NCBI GenBank assembly: GCA_028752905.1 | Contig: JAQNBH010000013.1 | Coordinates: 14,072,816 to 14,136,815 of the forward strand | Origin: Cladorhizidae sp. MBARI D1340-BT2 | Lineage: Eukaryota > Porifera > Demospongiae > Poecilosclerida > Cladorhizidae | Length of the DNA: 64,000 nt | Direction: 5' to 3' | In this document: positions 31,621-43,189 of the stretch, piece by piece | Layout: each line of letters opens with the position of its first letter | Numbering within the stretch: the stretch's first letter is position 1 | Made by a program: the position numbers and the translations under genes | The notes under the pieces: model-generated | Told to the model about the DNA's origin: nothing | What the model saw: only the letters and a program-made list of their open reading frames with translations | Databases searched by the model: none

Positions 31621-33860
31621 GATGGGAAGATTTCCACTGCAGATAGGAGATGGTTCAACATGCTATAGTGACAAGAGTTTGTTTCGATAAATTATTGTGG
31701 ATTCAAAAATAAATGAACCAACAAGAACACCCTATTCTGCAATAACAGTTACTGTTTTATTGTATGTTGTACAGGCTCACAATATGAAAAATATCTATTC
31801 TAGAGGTTAATGTCAAATGATTGGCTATGAGTTGTTACATTCAAAAGTGGACAGTGTATATACAAAGAAATTAAAAGATTAAACAATACTATTGAGGAGA
31901 ATTAACAAGCCCTGCAGCACTTGCTCTCCCTTATCCCGATGATGTTGATAAGAAGTGCACACAGATTTCTGGGATTTCCCCCTCTGTCTTGCCTCTAAAG
32001 TAGCAGCAGAAAAGTTGGATTAAAACACTTTCAAGCAATTGAAGAGGTAAGTATGAAGGACTTACTCACGCTATTGAAAAATAAATTCTCCTAACTCACC
32101 ACTCAATTGTTTATGTATCCATAAGTGAAATGCCATGTGAAACACCACAGTTGGTTCTTGAACAAAGTCTCAGTACAGGACTTACTCTTTAGAAGCTAAG
32201 CTTAGAACAGGGTACTTATCCCAAAGGTATTGTCGTGAGCTATTAATAAAGCTGTTGAACGGACTGATGGTCAGGAGTAGAAACCATTTACCAGCAACTG
32301 AGGTCTCCTTAAAAAGTATCAGTCAGGAACCTACAAAGAGAAGATTTTAACTGGAGGGCTCAGTGGAAGAATCACCACGTGTTCAGCCTGAGATACCAAG
32401 ATGATGAAATTCTACAAGCAAATTTAAAGATGAAGCCTCCTATTAAGACCAGGGAAAGGTACAAGATAGCGGAGAGAGCAGCAAAGTGCTCCTATCAGAG
32501 AGAATGCACCAGTCTACAGAAAAAGTAGTACCTTAACAGAGTGTGAAGATCTGGAAGTCAAACTGGAACCACACTGGAAAATGAACCATCAGAGGATTCA
32601 GGCCCTTTGTAGGGGAGCAGCAGAGAAGACCCACAGCAAATCCAAGCAGAAACATCAAAAGAAGCTGGGGACACTTCTGGAGAGAAGGAGATCGTGAGAA
32701 GTAAAGTTTCAAACTCAAGACTTGAACAGATTGGTGGAAAATCTGACAGAAAAGAACCTTTCTCCAGCTCATGAAGAAGTGCTTGCCTGGGTCTTAACTT
32801 TATCCCTGCTCCAATGAGTCTACCTCTGATGCATACCATAGCTGCAGTGGAAGATATTGCCAGTAAGCTGGAGGATAACAAGGCACATGAGGTTCGAGGA
32901 AGAATATGTGGATTTTGAAAAGAGCAAGAAAACCGAAGGACAACCCGATGAAGGAACAGAGAAAGGCCCTTGGAGAACTGAGGAAGATGGAGTAACTCAT
33001 AATCTTACCAGCAGAGAAAGGGAAGACAACAGTTTTGATGACATAGGACAGGTATATTTCAAAGCTGATGGGAATGCTGGAAACCAAAACATATGGAATA
33101 CTGAAGAAGGATCCTACCAAGGCACAGGAAAGCAAAGTGAATCATGTCTTAAAGAATATGGAGAAGACAGGAGAAATAACAACTGCATTAGAATTAGGGT
33201 CACTGGAAGTAGACCACCACTGATTTATGGGCTCCCTAAGATAGATAAGGATGGAAGAACATTATTTGAATATAGAGAACGGTTATCCACAAACCTTCAT
33301 CAAACTTTTGTCAGCAGATACATCTAAACGCAGAAAGGAAGATGAGTACACCAGTACAGGAAATGAAGGGTCTATCGGTCTATCCTATGGTAGTGATTCC
33401 TTATGCAGCAGGGATGAGTAAAGACATCGCGTCTGCAGGAAGTTCAACAACAAAGTATTGTTCAGATCGGGAAGAACTCTGAGGACACAACTGAGCTGAG
33501 TGATGGATGTTTTACCGGCACTCATGTGTTGTGTACCGCATCCCTTGTAGCTGTGGGAAATACTACATAGGGGAGACCATTAGAAGAGTGGAGACCCGAG
33601 TGAAAGAATATCAAGATGCCTAGAAAGTGTAATAAAGAGAAGTCTACAATTGCTGAGCATGTATTGGATTAATGGACATCCTATTTTGTGGGAGGATGCC
33701 ACCATCTTGGACCAGGCCTGAAGACAGAAGGAACTGCTAGTAAGGAGACATTGCACTTCAGCCTAGCACCAAAGTATGAGCAGTTCAATCGAGATTATGT
33801 AATCGACTTGCCTGGCTGCTGGGGAGCTACTCTGAAGAGCCTTAACTTGAAGCCATGACC
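31621..33860 (+). pseudogene. Decayed Penelope-like retroelement (RT and GIY-YIG endonuclease)
   Basis: In shifting plus-strand frames: about 32300-32520 gives an N-terminal region (NWRAQWKNHHVFSLRYQDDE, RERYKIAERAAK). About 33001-33160 reads ILPAEKGKTTVLM and LKKDPTKAQESK, the Penelope RT start. About 33205-33255 reads GSRPPLIYGLPKIDKDG, a conserved RT motif. About 33528-33600 reads VVYRIPCSCGKYYIGET, the GIY-YIG endonuclease. About 33760-33855 reads EQFNRDYVIDLPGCWGATLK, the usual C-terminal end. The RT core between about 33260 and 33500 is missing, and there are many stops. Known biology: the GIY-YIG domain nicks target DNA for reverse transcription. This copy is dead. Confidence 0.75.
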
Positions 33861-33889
33861 ACCATAATTACTCGTATTTTATCTTATTA

Positions 33890-34007
33890 TTTATTTAATT
33901 TATTTATTTATTATTATTGTTGTTGTTGTTTTGTTGTTGTTTCTGTTGTTGTTGTTATTTTTATTATTTTATTTTTATTATTATTATTATTATTTTTACT
34001 GTTATTA

Positions 34008-34077
<70 letters not shown>

Positions 34078-34126
34078 TACCATTACTATTATTATTATTA
34101 TTATTATTTATTTTTTACTGTTATTA

Positions 34127-34208
<82 letters not shown>

Positions 34209-34264
34209 TACTATTACTATTATTATTATTTTTATTATTATTATTATTATTTTTACTGTTATTA

Positions 34265-34322
<58 letters not shown>

Positions 34323-34331
34323 TACTATTAC

Positions 34332-34370
<39 letters not shown>

Positions 34371-34750
34371 TACTATTACTATTATTTTTACTATTATTAT
34401 TATTATTGCTATTATTATTTTATTATTTTATTATTATTATTATTAGCATTATTATTAGTAGTAGTAGTAGTAGTACATGTAGTAGTAGTAGTAGTAGTAG
34501 TAGTAGTATTGGTATTAGTGGTAGTAGTATTTGTTGCTGTTGTTGTTGTTGCTATTATTATTATATTATTGTTGTTGCTACTATTATTATCATTATTTTT
34601 ATTACTGTTGTTGTTGTTATTTTATTTTCTTATTTATTGTTGTTTTATTAGTTATTGTTATTTATTTATGTATATTTATTCTATTTGTTTATTATTTAGA
34701 TGTTTATTATTATTTTATTTGTTGTTGTTGTTATTTTTGTTATTGCTGTT
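33890..34750. repeat. Long TTA/ATT (with TTG, AGT) microsatellite
   Basis: About 860 bp of almost pure trinucleotide repeat, mostly ATT, with a GTA block near 34455-34525 and TTG blocks at both ends. Long open frames of Leu, Tyr or Ile across it are artefacts of the repeat. It directly follows the Penelope remnant. Confidence 0.95.
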
Positions 34751-34878
34751 AATTAATTGATCTGTTTATTTATGTTTGTATTTATTTTGGTATTTATGTA
34801 TTTATTTATTTTTTATTTAGTTTTTTTGTTTGTTTTTTGTTTGTTTTTATTTGTTTGTTTGTTTATTTATTATTTGTT
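34751..34878. repeat. TTTG/TTTA simple repeat
   Basis: Degenerate GTTT and ATTT tetranucleotides. A matching tract resumes at 36007, so the LTR element inserted into it. Confidence 0.8.
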
Positions 34879-35119
34879 TGCATCATGGATCCCCCAACCA
34901 AAGGAAACCCCAACATCCAAATCCACAAGACCATATAAGGTCATAACTGAGAACTGGCAATATTATGTAATTAGGTTAATTAGGTTAACCATAGAATAGA
35001 TCCTATACAGATACAGAACTGATCATATTGCCTTATATAGTCTGGCCTGGGTTCATGTTACTATCATCTGTAGTGGGGTGGCTATCTCCAGCAGTATAAC
35101 GAGCTAGTTGTCCATAACA
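34879..35119 (+). repeat. 5' LTR of the gypsy element
   Basis: It aligns with 35720-36006 from ATGGATCCCCCAAC to the ACGAGCTAGTTGTCCATAACA-like end. It lacks about 40 bp present in the 3' copy and has further small differences, so the two LTRs have diverged. Confidence 0.85.
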
Positions 35120-35121
35120 TG

Positions 35122-35137
35122 TGGTGGCAGCGGTGGG
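35122..35137 (+). promoter_or_regulatory. tRNA primer-binding site (tRNA-Leu type)
   Basis: TGGTGGCAGCGGTGGG begins two bases after the LTR. It is complementary to the 3' end of animal tRNA-Leu(AAG), which ends CCCACCGCTGCCA plus CCA. This is where minus-strand DNA synthesis would be primed. Confidence 0.75.
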
Positions 35138-35598
35138 GATACAATCAGAGATTCATCCCATCCTATGCATCCATAGCGGCCCCTCTAATGGATCTTACCA
35201 AGAAGGACCTGCCAGACCGGGTCCACTGGGAGAACATCCACCAGAGAGCCTTCGACTCACTGAAGGCCACCCCCACATCCAGCCCGGTCCTGCAGGGACC
35301 CGATTTCTCCAGACCCTTCACCATCCAGACCGATGCCTCTGATATAGGTATCAGTGCAGTACTCAGCCAGGTGGACACAGCACTGGGTGACAGGCTGGTG
35401 GCTTACTCCTCCCGGAAGTTGAAATCAAGGGAGAGAAACTATATGGCTACAGAAAAGGAATGCTTTGCAGTGATAGAGGGAGACCAACACTTCAGTGTCT
35501 ATATCACCGGAGGAGTGCAGTTCACCATCGTGACGGACTGCCACTGCCTCCGCTACCTGTCCGCAATGAAAGATACCGGAGGCCAACTATCCTGCTGA
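35138..35598 (+). pseudogene. gypsy pol fragment: RT end and RNase H start
   Basis: The frame reads GYNQRFIPSYASIAAPLMDL (RT thumb/connection), then QTDASDIGISAVLSQ (RNase H, first catalytic Asp), AYSSRKLKSRERNY, ATEKECFAVIEG (catalytic Glu) and IVTDCHCLRYL (Asp). It stops at 35596. It begins within a few bases of the primer-binding site, so a deletion removed gag, protease and most of RT, leaving the open frame fused to the PBS. Confidence 0.85.
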
Positions 35599-35719
35599 GC
35601 TAACCGTACCATTGTGAGCACCGTCCGGGTAATCACCACTCAAATGCAGATAGACTGTCGTGACAGTCTTGGGAAGAGGAGACACCCCCACTTCACAGTA
35701 GGAGAGAGAAATGGGGGAG

Positions 35720-36006
35720 TGTAATGGATCCCCCAACTGAAGGAACCCCCGACATCAAACCAAGACCAAACCCACAATACCATTCAAAGTCATAACTGAG
35801 AACTGGCATAGAGACCAATAATATGTAATTAGGTTAACCGTAGAATAGATCAAGCACAGACAGAACTGTATGCATATTGCCTTATATAGTCTGGCCTGGG
35901 TTCATGGCTGGCAGCCTACTTAAACAGTAGAGACACATCGATTCCTACCATCATTTGTACTAGGCTGGCTATCTACAGCGGTATAACGAGCTAGTTATCC
36001 GTAACA
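35720..36006 (+). repeat. 3' LTR of the gypsy element
   Basis: It starts TGTAATGG after the purine tract GAGAGAAATGGGGGAG and ends CCGTAACA. It is longer than the 5' copy. Confidence 0.85.
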
Positions 36007-36158
36007 GTTTGTTTGTTTGTTTGTTCATTAATTGTTGTTGTTTTTGTTTGTTTATTTATTTATTTGTGTTTTTTGGTTTCTTTCTTTTTTTTTTGTCTAG
36101 TTGTTTATTGTTTGTTTGTTTATTAGTAATTGTTTGTTATTATTATTGTTTGTTTAGA
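36007..36158. repeat. GTTT/TTTA simple repeat
   Basis: Tetranucleotide tract continuing the one interrupted at 34878. Confidence 0.8.
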
Positions 36159-36325
36159 TCCGGTCACACGTGCTAGGCATGTGAACTGGCACGTGATGGG
36201 TATATAGCTAGCTACCAATATATAGCAGGCTCACGCGAGACTTAGTGTCTCATTATTACTAGAGCAACTAGTTGAAACGTCAAGTGAAAAAAAATTGAAG
36301 TTGATTATTGAGAAGGTGATTATAT
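36159..36325 (+). repeat. Penelope-type terminal repeat fragment
   Basis: GGCTCACGCGAGACTTAGTG, TCTCATTATT, then AGAGCAACTAGTTGAAACGTC and TTGAAGTTGATTATTGAGAA. It matches 17340-17440 over the first part and retains GAAAC but has lost CTGATGA. It may be the 3' end of the element at 31500-33860, later separated by the microsatellite and the gypsy insertion. Confidence 0.55.
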
Positions 36326-37750
36326 AGCGTATAGTATATAGATGTAAATGGAGAGAGGGTATAGAAACACCACATCATTGTCAATATCAATGTGATCAAT
36401 CTACCCTAGTCTTAATTTGTGTTTTTTGGTGTATACTTAGCTATAGTTTAATTTATTCGAACTCGTCATGTAGTTAAAATACATATAAAATGTAGTTTGC
36501 ATAAGAATCAGCTCCATAGAGGTGAGTAAACATGTTTTCCATCACTGGAGGATATCTAACCAGTGTCATTCATCAAAACAAATTAGGCAAAATATGACGT
36601 GCAGAAATTAGACTGACAGAGGGGACCTTCTACTAGTGCTGAATCCCTAGTGACTTGTCTTATATATAGGAGTTGGGATACACCTGCAGGGTGATCTACA
36701 GGGTAAGATTTTGCCAGCTCTCGAGCTTTGTACGAATGATTTTGCCAACACCTCCCACTTGGAGGACTGATGTGGCCAAGTTTACCAAAAAGGTAAAAAG
36801 CTCCTTGAGTGGATTGGATCATTGTAGATTTCTATCAATTACTTTAGTGCTATCTCCATAAAACATCCACAACAATACTGCATTGAATTCTCCATGGAAA
36901 GTCCACTAGAAATGAGCTTGCCATGTCATCAAATAGTGATGCGCATGATCCTATCTGACGCCCACTAAGCCCAATGTAGTAACTTGAGAGTTGAGCAAGC
37001 CACACTTAAGGATCATCAAAAAATGAATTGCACAGAAAACTAGAATCTATAACAACTGAAAAAGTTAATGATATATAGTCCACAAAAATGATTAGATGAC
37101 ATTACTACTCTCCAGTTTTTCTTTTAAGAAATAGTTGGGTCCACTGCCATAACCAATGACCTCTGGCCCCATACAGCTGTTGACTACATGGAAGCAGAAA
37201 TTTACACATGCATCATGCATGAATGAGTGCTTAGAAGCTGTATGGATCACGGCCATTTTAGGTGATTATTGACATTAGTTTTGTTACAAGGAGAGTACCG
37301 TGGAATTCAATACCCCTACTCTTTGTGCTACATTGAGTAAATTTTTCACTAGTTCTGAAGAACTAGTAAAAAATTTGCTCGGTGTAGCACAATGAAATGC
37401 AAGTTAAACTCGTGAGCTTACTCCGAAATGTCCTGAGAAGGAAGACACACTGTATATTTGGTACAGGCACTTGTCTATGAGAAGTTTTTCAATCAGTTGA
37501 CTGCATAAATAACAAAATATTTGGAAAGGAAGTTGGTGTAAGTTACTGATTCTAAGATGGCTAGATTACTCCAAAAAGAGCCATGAAATTAAGAGGTATG
37601 TTTTTCATGGAGAGAGTGTGGCAGATATGGATACTTTGAAGCATGTAGGGAGGATTTGAAAGAAAGCAAAGTTCACACCTTCTGACATTAACAAATTTGA
37701 TGAGACTGTTATTCTTTAAGATGTCATCAACAACACCCTTTTTCTCCAGT
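36326..37750. other. Intergenic, no gene seen
   Basis: 36470-36560 resembles gene A 830-960. A 34-bp-arm hairpin lies at 37323-37392. Nothing else is supported. Confidence 0.4.
37323..37392. repeat. Hairpin with ~34-bp arms
   Basis: TTGTGCTACATTGAGTAAAT... pairs with its near complement ending GGTGTAGCACAA around the centre CTAGTTCTGAAGAACTAG. About five mismatches. Confidence 0.8.
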
Positions 37751-37795
37751 CAAGGTGAGGAAGAAGTCTAAATCTAAGAAAGTGTCTATTGTGAT

Positions 37796-38120
37796 TACTA
37801 TTACAATAACAACAATAATTAACAATAATAACAATAATAATAATAGCAGTAGTAGTAATAATAATAACAACAATTACAGTAATAATAATAACAACAACAA
37901 CAGCAGCATAAACAACAACAATAATAACAACAACAATAATAACTACAATAATAACAATAACAGCAATAACAATGATAACAATAACAACAAAATAATAATA
38001 ACAACATTAATAATAACAACAGTAACAACAACAATAATAGCAACAACAATAACAACAACAATAATAACAACAACAATAATTACAATTTAATAAAAATAAC
38101 AATAATAATAATAATATGGT
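37796..38120. repeat. AAC/AAT trinucleotide microsatellite
   Basis: About 320 bp of AAT, AAC and CAG units, then ATG and AC repeats to about 38212. The Asn-rich open frame over it is an artefact. Confidence 0.95.
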
Positions 38121-38325
38121 GATGATGATATAATGATGATGATTATGATGATTAACACACACACACATACACACATCATACAGAGACAGCACAACATATA
38201 CAAACACACACACAGTTTGAATTAACTACGTGATCTAGCTATAGAGGTGGTGGAATATGCCAATTTATTAAACAATATAATATTGACTAGTCAAAAAAAG
38301 ATATTAAACAAGAATTTACTATATA

Positions 38326-38403
38326 CAAACATTTTCATGACCCTTTACCTAATAATATCATGTACGTTATTATAATAGTAGGTAAAGGGTGATGTAAATG
38401 TTT
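38326..38403. repeat. Inverted repeat around GACCCTTTACCTA
   Basis: CAAACATTTTCATGACCCTTTACCTA pairs with TAGGTAAAGGGTGATGTAAATGTTTG. The same ACCCTTTACCTA end recurs at about 39158, at the start of the second unit of the local duplication. Confidence 0.75.
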
Positions 38404-40440
38404 GTTGTCTACACTGGTATCCTTTTTTCGATATTTTAGGCTTTTAATTTTTTGTCTTTCTCTATTTTTTACAGTCAAGAAGCCACCTACAAGAAGTTAC
38501 TCAGTGTAACACCTGAACTAACCAATCATATATAGATGTTATTATTTACCAAGTTTATTACAGTAATTGCATGTGCTATTGGATATGTGATAATTATAAG
38601 TAGTTACCTGGTTTTGTTGAAAGTTAAATCAACTTATTACTTCTTAGTAAGAAAAGGTGCAGTTGTTGGTGGAAAGTTAGTTCCATTAATACTCACAAAA
38701 ATAAACTTATGAGACACCAACTGATACACATCATTATAGTTACCTAGTTTTGTTGAAAACTTTCCTCTAAATTTCTGAGGAAACCACTGATCACTTCATG
38801 GAACTAAAATGTGCATCTGCTTGCTGACTCCACTCAATTAGACTTGATATTGGGCATGTTTATGACAGAGATGACCCTCTGCCCATCATCGGTTGTTTGG
38901 CTCAGTGGAGAAATGGATTCATGCTGAATCAAGAAACAGGCAATTGTTTGGACATTAAGAAACGAGTTAGTCGTGACAATGCATGGGACATTTTGGAGTA
39001 TTCTGATAGTAAAATTATGACGAATGGACATATATGCAAGTTATATGTGGGCAGAAAAGATATATACATATAATTAATTATAGGCACGACAAAAAAATGT
39101 TTTTATATAAAAACAAAAATATATATTGACCAATATAGACAACACGGATTCAAATGACCCTTTACCTATTAATATAATGGAGGGAACAGTATTATATTGT
39201 TGGTCTTCATTATCCTGTAGCTAAATATTTTTTGTCTACACTTGTTTCATTTCTAGTAATCCAATATACATTTTTGTTTTTCAATTTTTATTTTGTTTCT
39301 GTTTGTTTGTTTTTATAGCCACCTACAAATAGTTACTCTGTAGCAGTACTAACCAATCTTATATACTATGTGCATTACTGATATAGATATACCTTTTTTC
39401 CTATTATACAATGTACAGTATATTATAAGTACCTGGTTTGGTTGATTCTGAGTAAATCAACTGAAAAGGTGCAGTTCTTGTTGACTCAGATTAATTACTG
39501 TCACAAGTGTTCACTTGTGAGGAAACCAACTGATATACATGCATTATAAGTATGTAGTTACCTGGTTCTAAAGATTTGTCTGTTATGTGCTGTCATAAGA
39601 CAGAGGAAACCATCTGATCAAAGAATGAAAACATACATCTGCTTGCTGATTCAGCTCAGTTAGACTATAGATATTGCATGTGCACTGGCAAATTTAGGTC
39701 AATTTAAATCCTTAACCCATCAGCTGGGTGTTTGGCTCAGTAGAGAAATGGATAATATTGCTGAATCAAATAACGGACTAGTTTTTGCAACTGGAGTTTG
39801 GAAATGGACATATTTTACGAATTTAAGTAAGGGAAAATAGTGAAATATACACAAATAGATGGGCTATATTTGGAGAAAAAAAGTTAGTAGGGTAATGCAT
39901 GGGACAGTTTGGAGTCTTCCGGTAGTAAAATTATGATGAATGGTCATACTATATGCAAGTTACGTGTGGGAAATAGACTATAGACTACAGAGAGAGATAT
40001 TAAGATTTACAGTTTTAACAGGGTTTTTTAGGCTCCATGATTACCACCTTCCGAAGGATTCAAGTATGCTAAGTTTTGGGGGGGTGTCAAAATTGGCTGA
40101 AGACACATTTCTGACTAAGAAGCCGCTAAAGTGGCTTTTAGCTGAGATATAAGTTTGGGGGACCACCATTTTAAAATAGAAGTCAAACCAATATACTACA
40201 AAAATTCCCTGTAGAAATGCATTACTAACTTTTCCACCCAACTCCCTTGCTATACTCAGCAATAAGACAATTTGTTTTTTTGTTTTTTTATACTTAATTA
40301 TTATTCAATATAATACTAGAACTAACCAATCATAGATGTTATTATATACTACCTGGCTTTGTTGAAGGTGCTTTAATTAATTATTGTCACAAGAGTATAC
40401 TTCTGAGAAAAACAACTTATCACTGGGCACGAAAAAGTGC
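38340..40440. repeat. Local duplication of a ~0.8-kb segment, two copies and a fragment
   Basis: The unit carries CCTTTACCTA, a T-rich tract, GCCACCTACAA..AGTTACTC, CTAACCAATC, TACCTGGTTTTGTTGA, TCTGCTTGCTGA, TTTGGCTCAGT.GAGAAATGGAT and AAAATTATGA.GAATG. It appears at about 38340-39060 and 39150-39960, with a fragment at about 40310-40440. No gene is established in it, though a possible small last exon is discussed in the findings. Confidence 0.65.
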
Positions 40441-40513
40441 AGCTTCTTTGTGACTCTGCATTTTATTGCGGCAATCAAAGTGGGAGGCTGTTATTACACT
40501 TATTTAAGCTCCT

Positions 40514-41206
40514 TTATCCACTAGATGCTCTTGTCTGGATTTTGGATCCCAGAGGGAAAATTGGACCAATTGGAGCTGCCATCACTGCCAGATAACTGCA
40601 CAGCTCTTCTCCATGGTGTGCACACAAAGAGTGGCAGCACTTTTTAACCTTATTGATGATTATTCTATTGTAGAAGCAGAGTGTCATATGTACTCCAATG
40701 GTGGTAGATTTGTTAGCATTTGAGATGACTTTATGGATGATTGACATCCTTAATGCAGTTGTGGAAGCATGCTGCTTGACATCCCAAAGAGCATCAGCCT
40801 TCTTAGTGAGCTCCCTTGGTACTTTGAACTTGTTATTAGCCAATTGGACAAGGAGTCTCTCTGGCAGTTGCTCCAGTAATGCAAACTCAAAAAGAATAAA
40901 TCAAGGTGGACCTCAGTGAGAGATCATTTCATCCATGAGCTGTGAGGGCTTTCAGTCACAGAGGTCACCCATGTTCCAAATTCTTGCAGCTCCTTCATCG
41001 GAACAAACTCAATGTGCCAGTAAGATGATCTTTGATGCTTTGATACTTTATGTGGGCTGGAGGGTTCTGGAAGAGATCCAAAATCCTTTTAGCAGTGTCC
41101 TAATTCAAAGCAGCAATGACGTAGCATCATCAGTCATGACTCATCAAATTGTGAACTGGGCCTCTGCTTGGGTGAATCACACTGCTGATTGGGAGGTCTA
41201 GAAAGA
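40514..41206 (-). pseudogene. Ty3/gypsy gag remnant, minus strand
   Basis: Read on the minus strand, the sequence gives WFTQAEAQFTI, then DEGAARIWNMGDLCD, KPSQLMDEM, FEFALLEQLPERLLVQLANN and LTKKADALWDVKQ. This is the order of the widespread animal gypsy Gag (W-F-x-Q-x-E-A-Q-F ... G-D-x-K-P-S-x-L-M-D-E-M ... F-L-x-x-L-P). Stops and a frameshift break it. It is unrelated in position to the deleted element at 34879-36006, though it could be the same family. Confidence 0.7.
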
Positions 41207-42559
41207 GGGCAACTTCAATGTAAACTGTTCTCTGCCATGATGGATATGCCAAATCTTCTTTTGACTGTTGAAATCACCAATGAAGAGGATTCACAAGGAC
41301 CAAGCGAGTTTTTATTGGCAAGCGAAGCGAGTCCACAGTTGGGAGTTAGATGGAAAACTTGAAATTGCTTTGCATGGTATATGTATGTATGTATGTATCT
41401 ATGTATCTATGTATTCATGCTACATTCAGAAATCATTGGTCACCGTCTTAAATAATGGGATTGGAAATGCTCCTTGTAGTTAAGAAAAAAATAGCTGATT
41501 CTTAGCTAAAGGATAAAAAAATGGCTGCATCAGTATATGGGAATGACCACTACCTATCCAGTAAAGAGAACTATTCTTATTAAAGAAGCTCAGCAAAGAG
41601 AACTATTCTTATAAAGAAGCTAATAAGGTTCAGTATGCTTTGAGTTTACTATAGAAGCCACAGGTATGTACATTTCTTCCTGATATCTGTTATCTGAATC
41701 TGAACAGAGATATCATAGTGAAAATATTTATTAATTGTGTTGATATTTTCATTTCACAGGACAGACAGGGAATCTTTTCTAAACATAATAAGCCAGCCTC
41801 TGTGCACACTGGGCTGAAACAGTAGTTTGCCGTGAATGATCAGTTTGGCTTTAACATACTGGAAATGATGATTGCATCCTCCACTGGCATAAGAGCAGAC
41901 TTGTACATCTGTGTGTATGTGTGTGTGTGTGTGCGTGTGTGTGTGCATGTGTGTGTGTGCATGTGCATACTTGTGTTTGTCAAAGGTTTTACCTTGTATT
42001 ACCAATATTTGTAACTTTAATAGCCTTAATGATAACACTTAAGAGGTATATAAGAGGGTAACACATGCATGGCTTGGACACAAGGAGAACTCTTGTTGTT
42101 GCTGGAAAATAACTTGCCATGAATAATGATATACTGACTCAATGGGGAATATATAGGACATGTTGTTGTTTTTCCATTAGATAGATACAATTTCCAACCC
42201 TCCATACTTTTCCAGAGTAGTTGGGCCTATCCGTAAAGCTATCAATTCTACAAAACCCACAATAATTAGAATCAGTATCAACTCAAATCAGCAGACAAAA
42301 ATTGCCAGCTTAGACTCTGAGACAGTTCTGTGGTAAAAGAGAGCTTATGAATTCCCTTACTACCAGAGCTTGATTCTGGCAGTGACTCAAACAATCAACA
42401 TGCTGTAGCAATGGATATAAGATAAACCATTTTTGACATGATGCAGAACTATTACTTATCAACCTTGTTGGGTAGCTAAACAAACATACTACCATTCTCT
42501 GTGGACAAAATAGGCTTCATAATCTGACCATATATATATATAGCTGGTAGAGGAGATAA
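41207..42559. other. Intergenic, no gene seen
   Basis: A GT microsatellite lies at about 41912-41975, and a TATG repeat at about 41380-41420. Confidence 0.45.
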
Positions 42560-43189
42560 GTGCTGGAGGGAATACTGAAGACTCAAAACAGTCTCAGGAG
42601 TGCAAATATCACTTTGAAGTTTTTGTCAGCTTTTGCACAGCCTTCTCTTTAGTCCTTTGAGAATTCCTTCAGAAACCACTGCCTGATGCTCTGCAACAAA
42701 ATGGGATGGTAAATTCTGAACAAATATATGCATGTGGAAGTATGTCTATGAGAAGAGCATTGTCAAGAGTACTTGTCCCATTCATGATGGGAAGCACACA
42801 AGACTAAGAAATCTAACAATAATTATTGGGGGTTTTGGGGTTTTTTGGGGGCTTGCCACTCAATGCCTGACATTTATTACTAGTATATAAGAAAACAGTT
42901 ACAGTTGCTAAAGATACAGAACATGTGATTCTCGAATGACACATCATGATGCAATATCAAGGGGGTAAAAGGAGGAGAGGATTGTGTCGTTGTTGCTGTT
43001 GTTTGTTGTGTTTATTTTTTAACCCTTGCCAAGACCATTACTGTCTTTGTTGATATTAGAACCTTCTTGTCCTAGGGTACATGTATCATTATTGCTTTGT
43101 TCACTTTGAAATAAAGTTGGTATAACACACATCCACCGACAAAAACAGAGTTAAGTAATAAACCATTGTTCTACATTCCACAGCAGTTC

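Larger units (their letters stand above)
34879..36006 (+). mobile_element. Internally deleted Ty3/gypsy LTR retrotransposon
   Basis: 5' LTR 34879-35119, tRNA primer-binding site 35122-35137, a pol fragment to 35598, a purine tract before 35720, and 3' LTR 35720-36006. Gag, protease and the RT palm are missing, so it depends on another element. Both flanks are the same GTTT repeat, which hides the target duplication. Confidence 0.85.

Noticed and set aside
33855..34760. Very long Leu/Tyr/Ile open frames
   Set aside because: They are the three frames of an ATT/TTA/TTG microsatellite; no start context, domain or conservation.
37755..38090. Asn-rich open frame
   Set aside because: Pure AAC/AAT microsatellite.
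38885..39760. TTTGGCTCAGTGG-like stretches resembling a tRNA A box
   Set aside because: No B box or acceptor-stem pairing follows; it is part of the duplicated segment.
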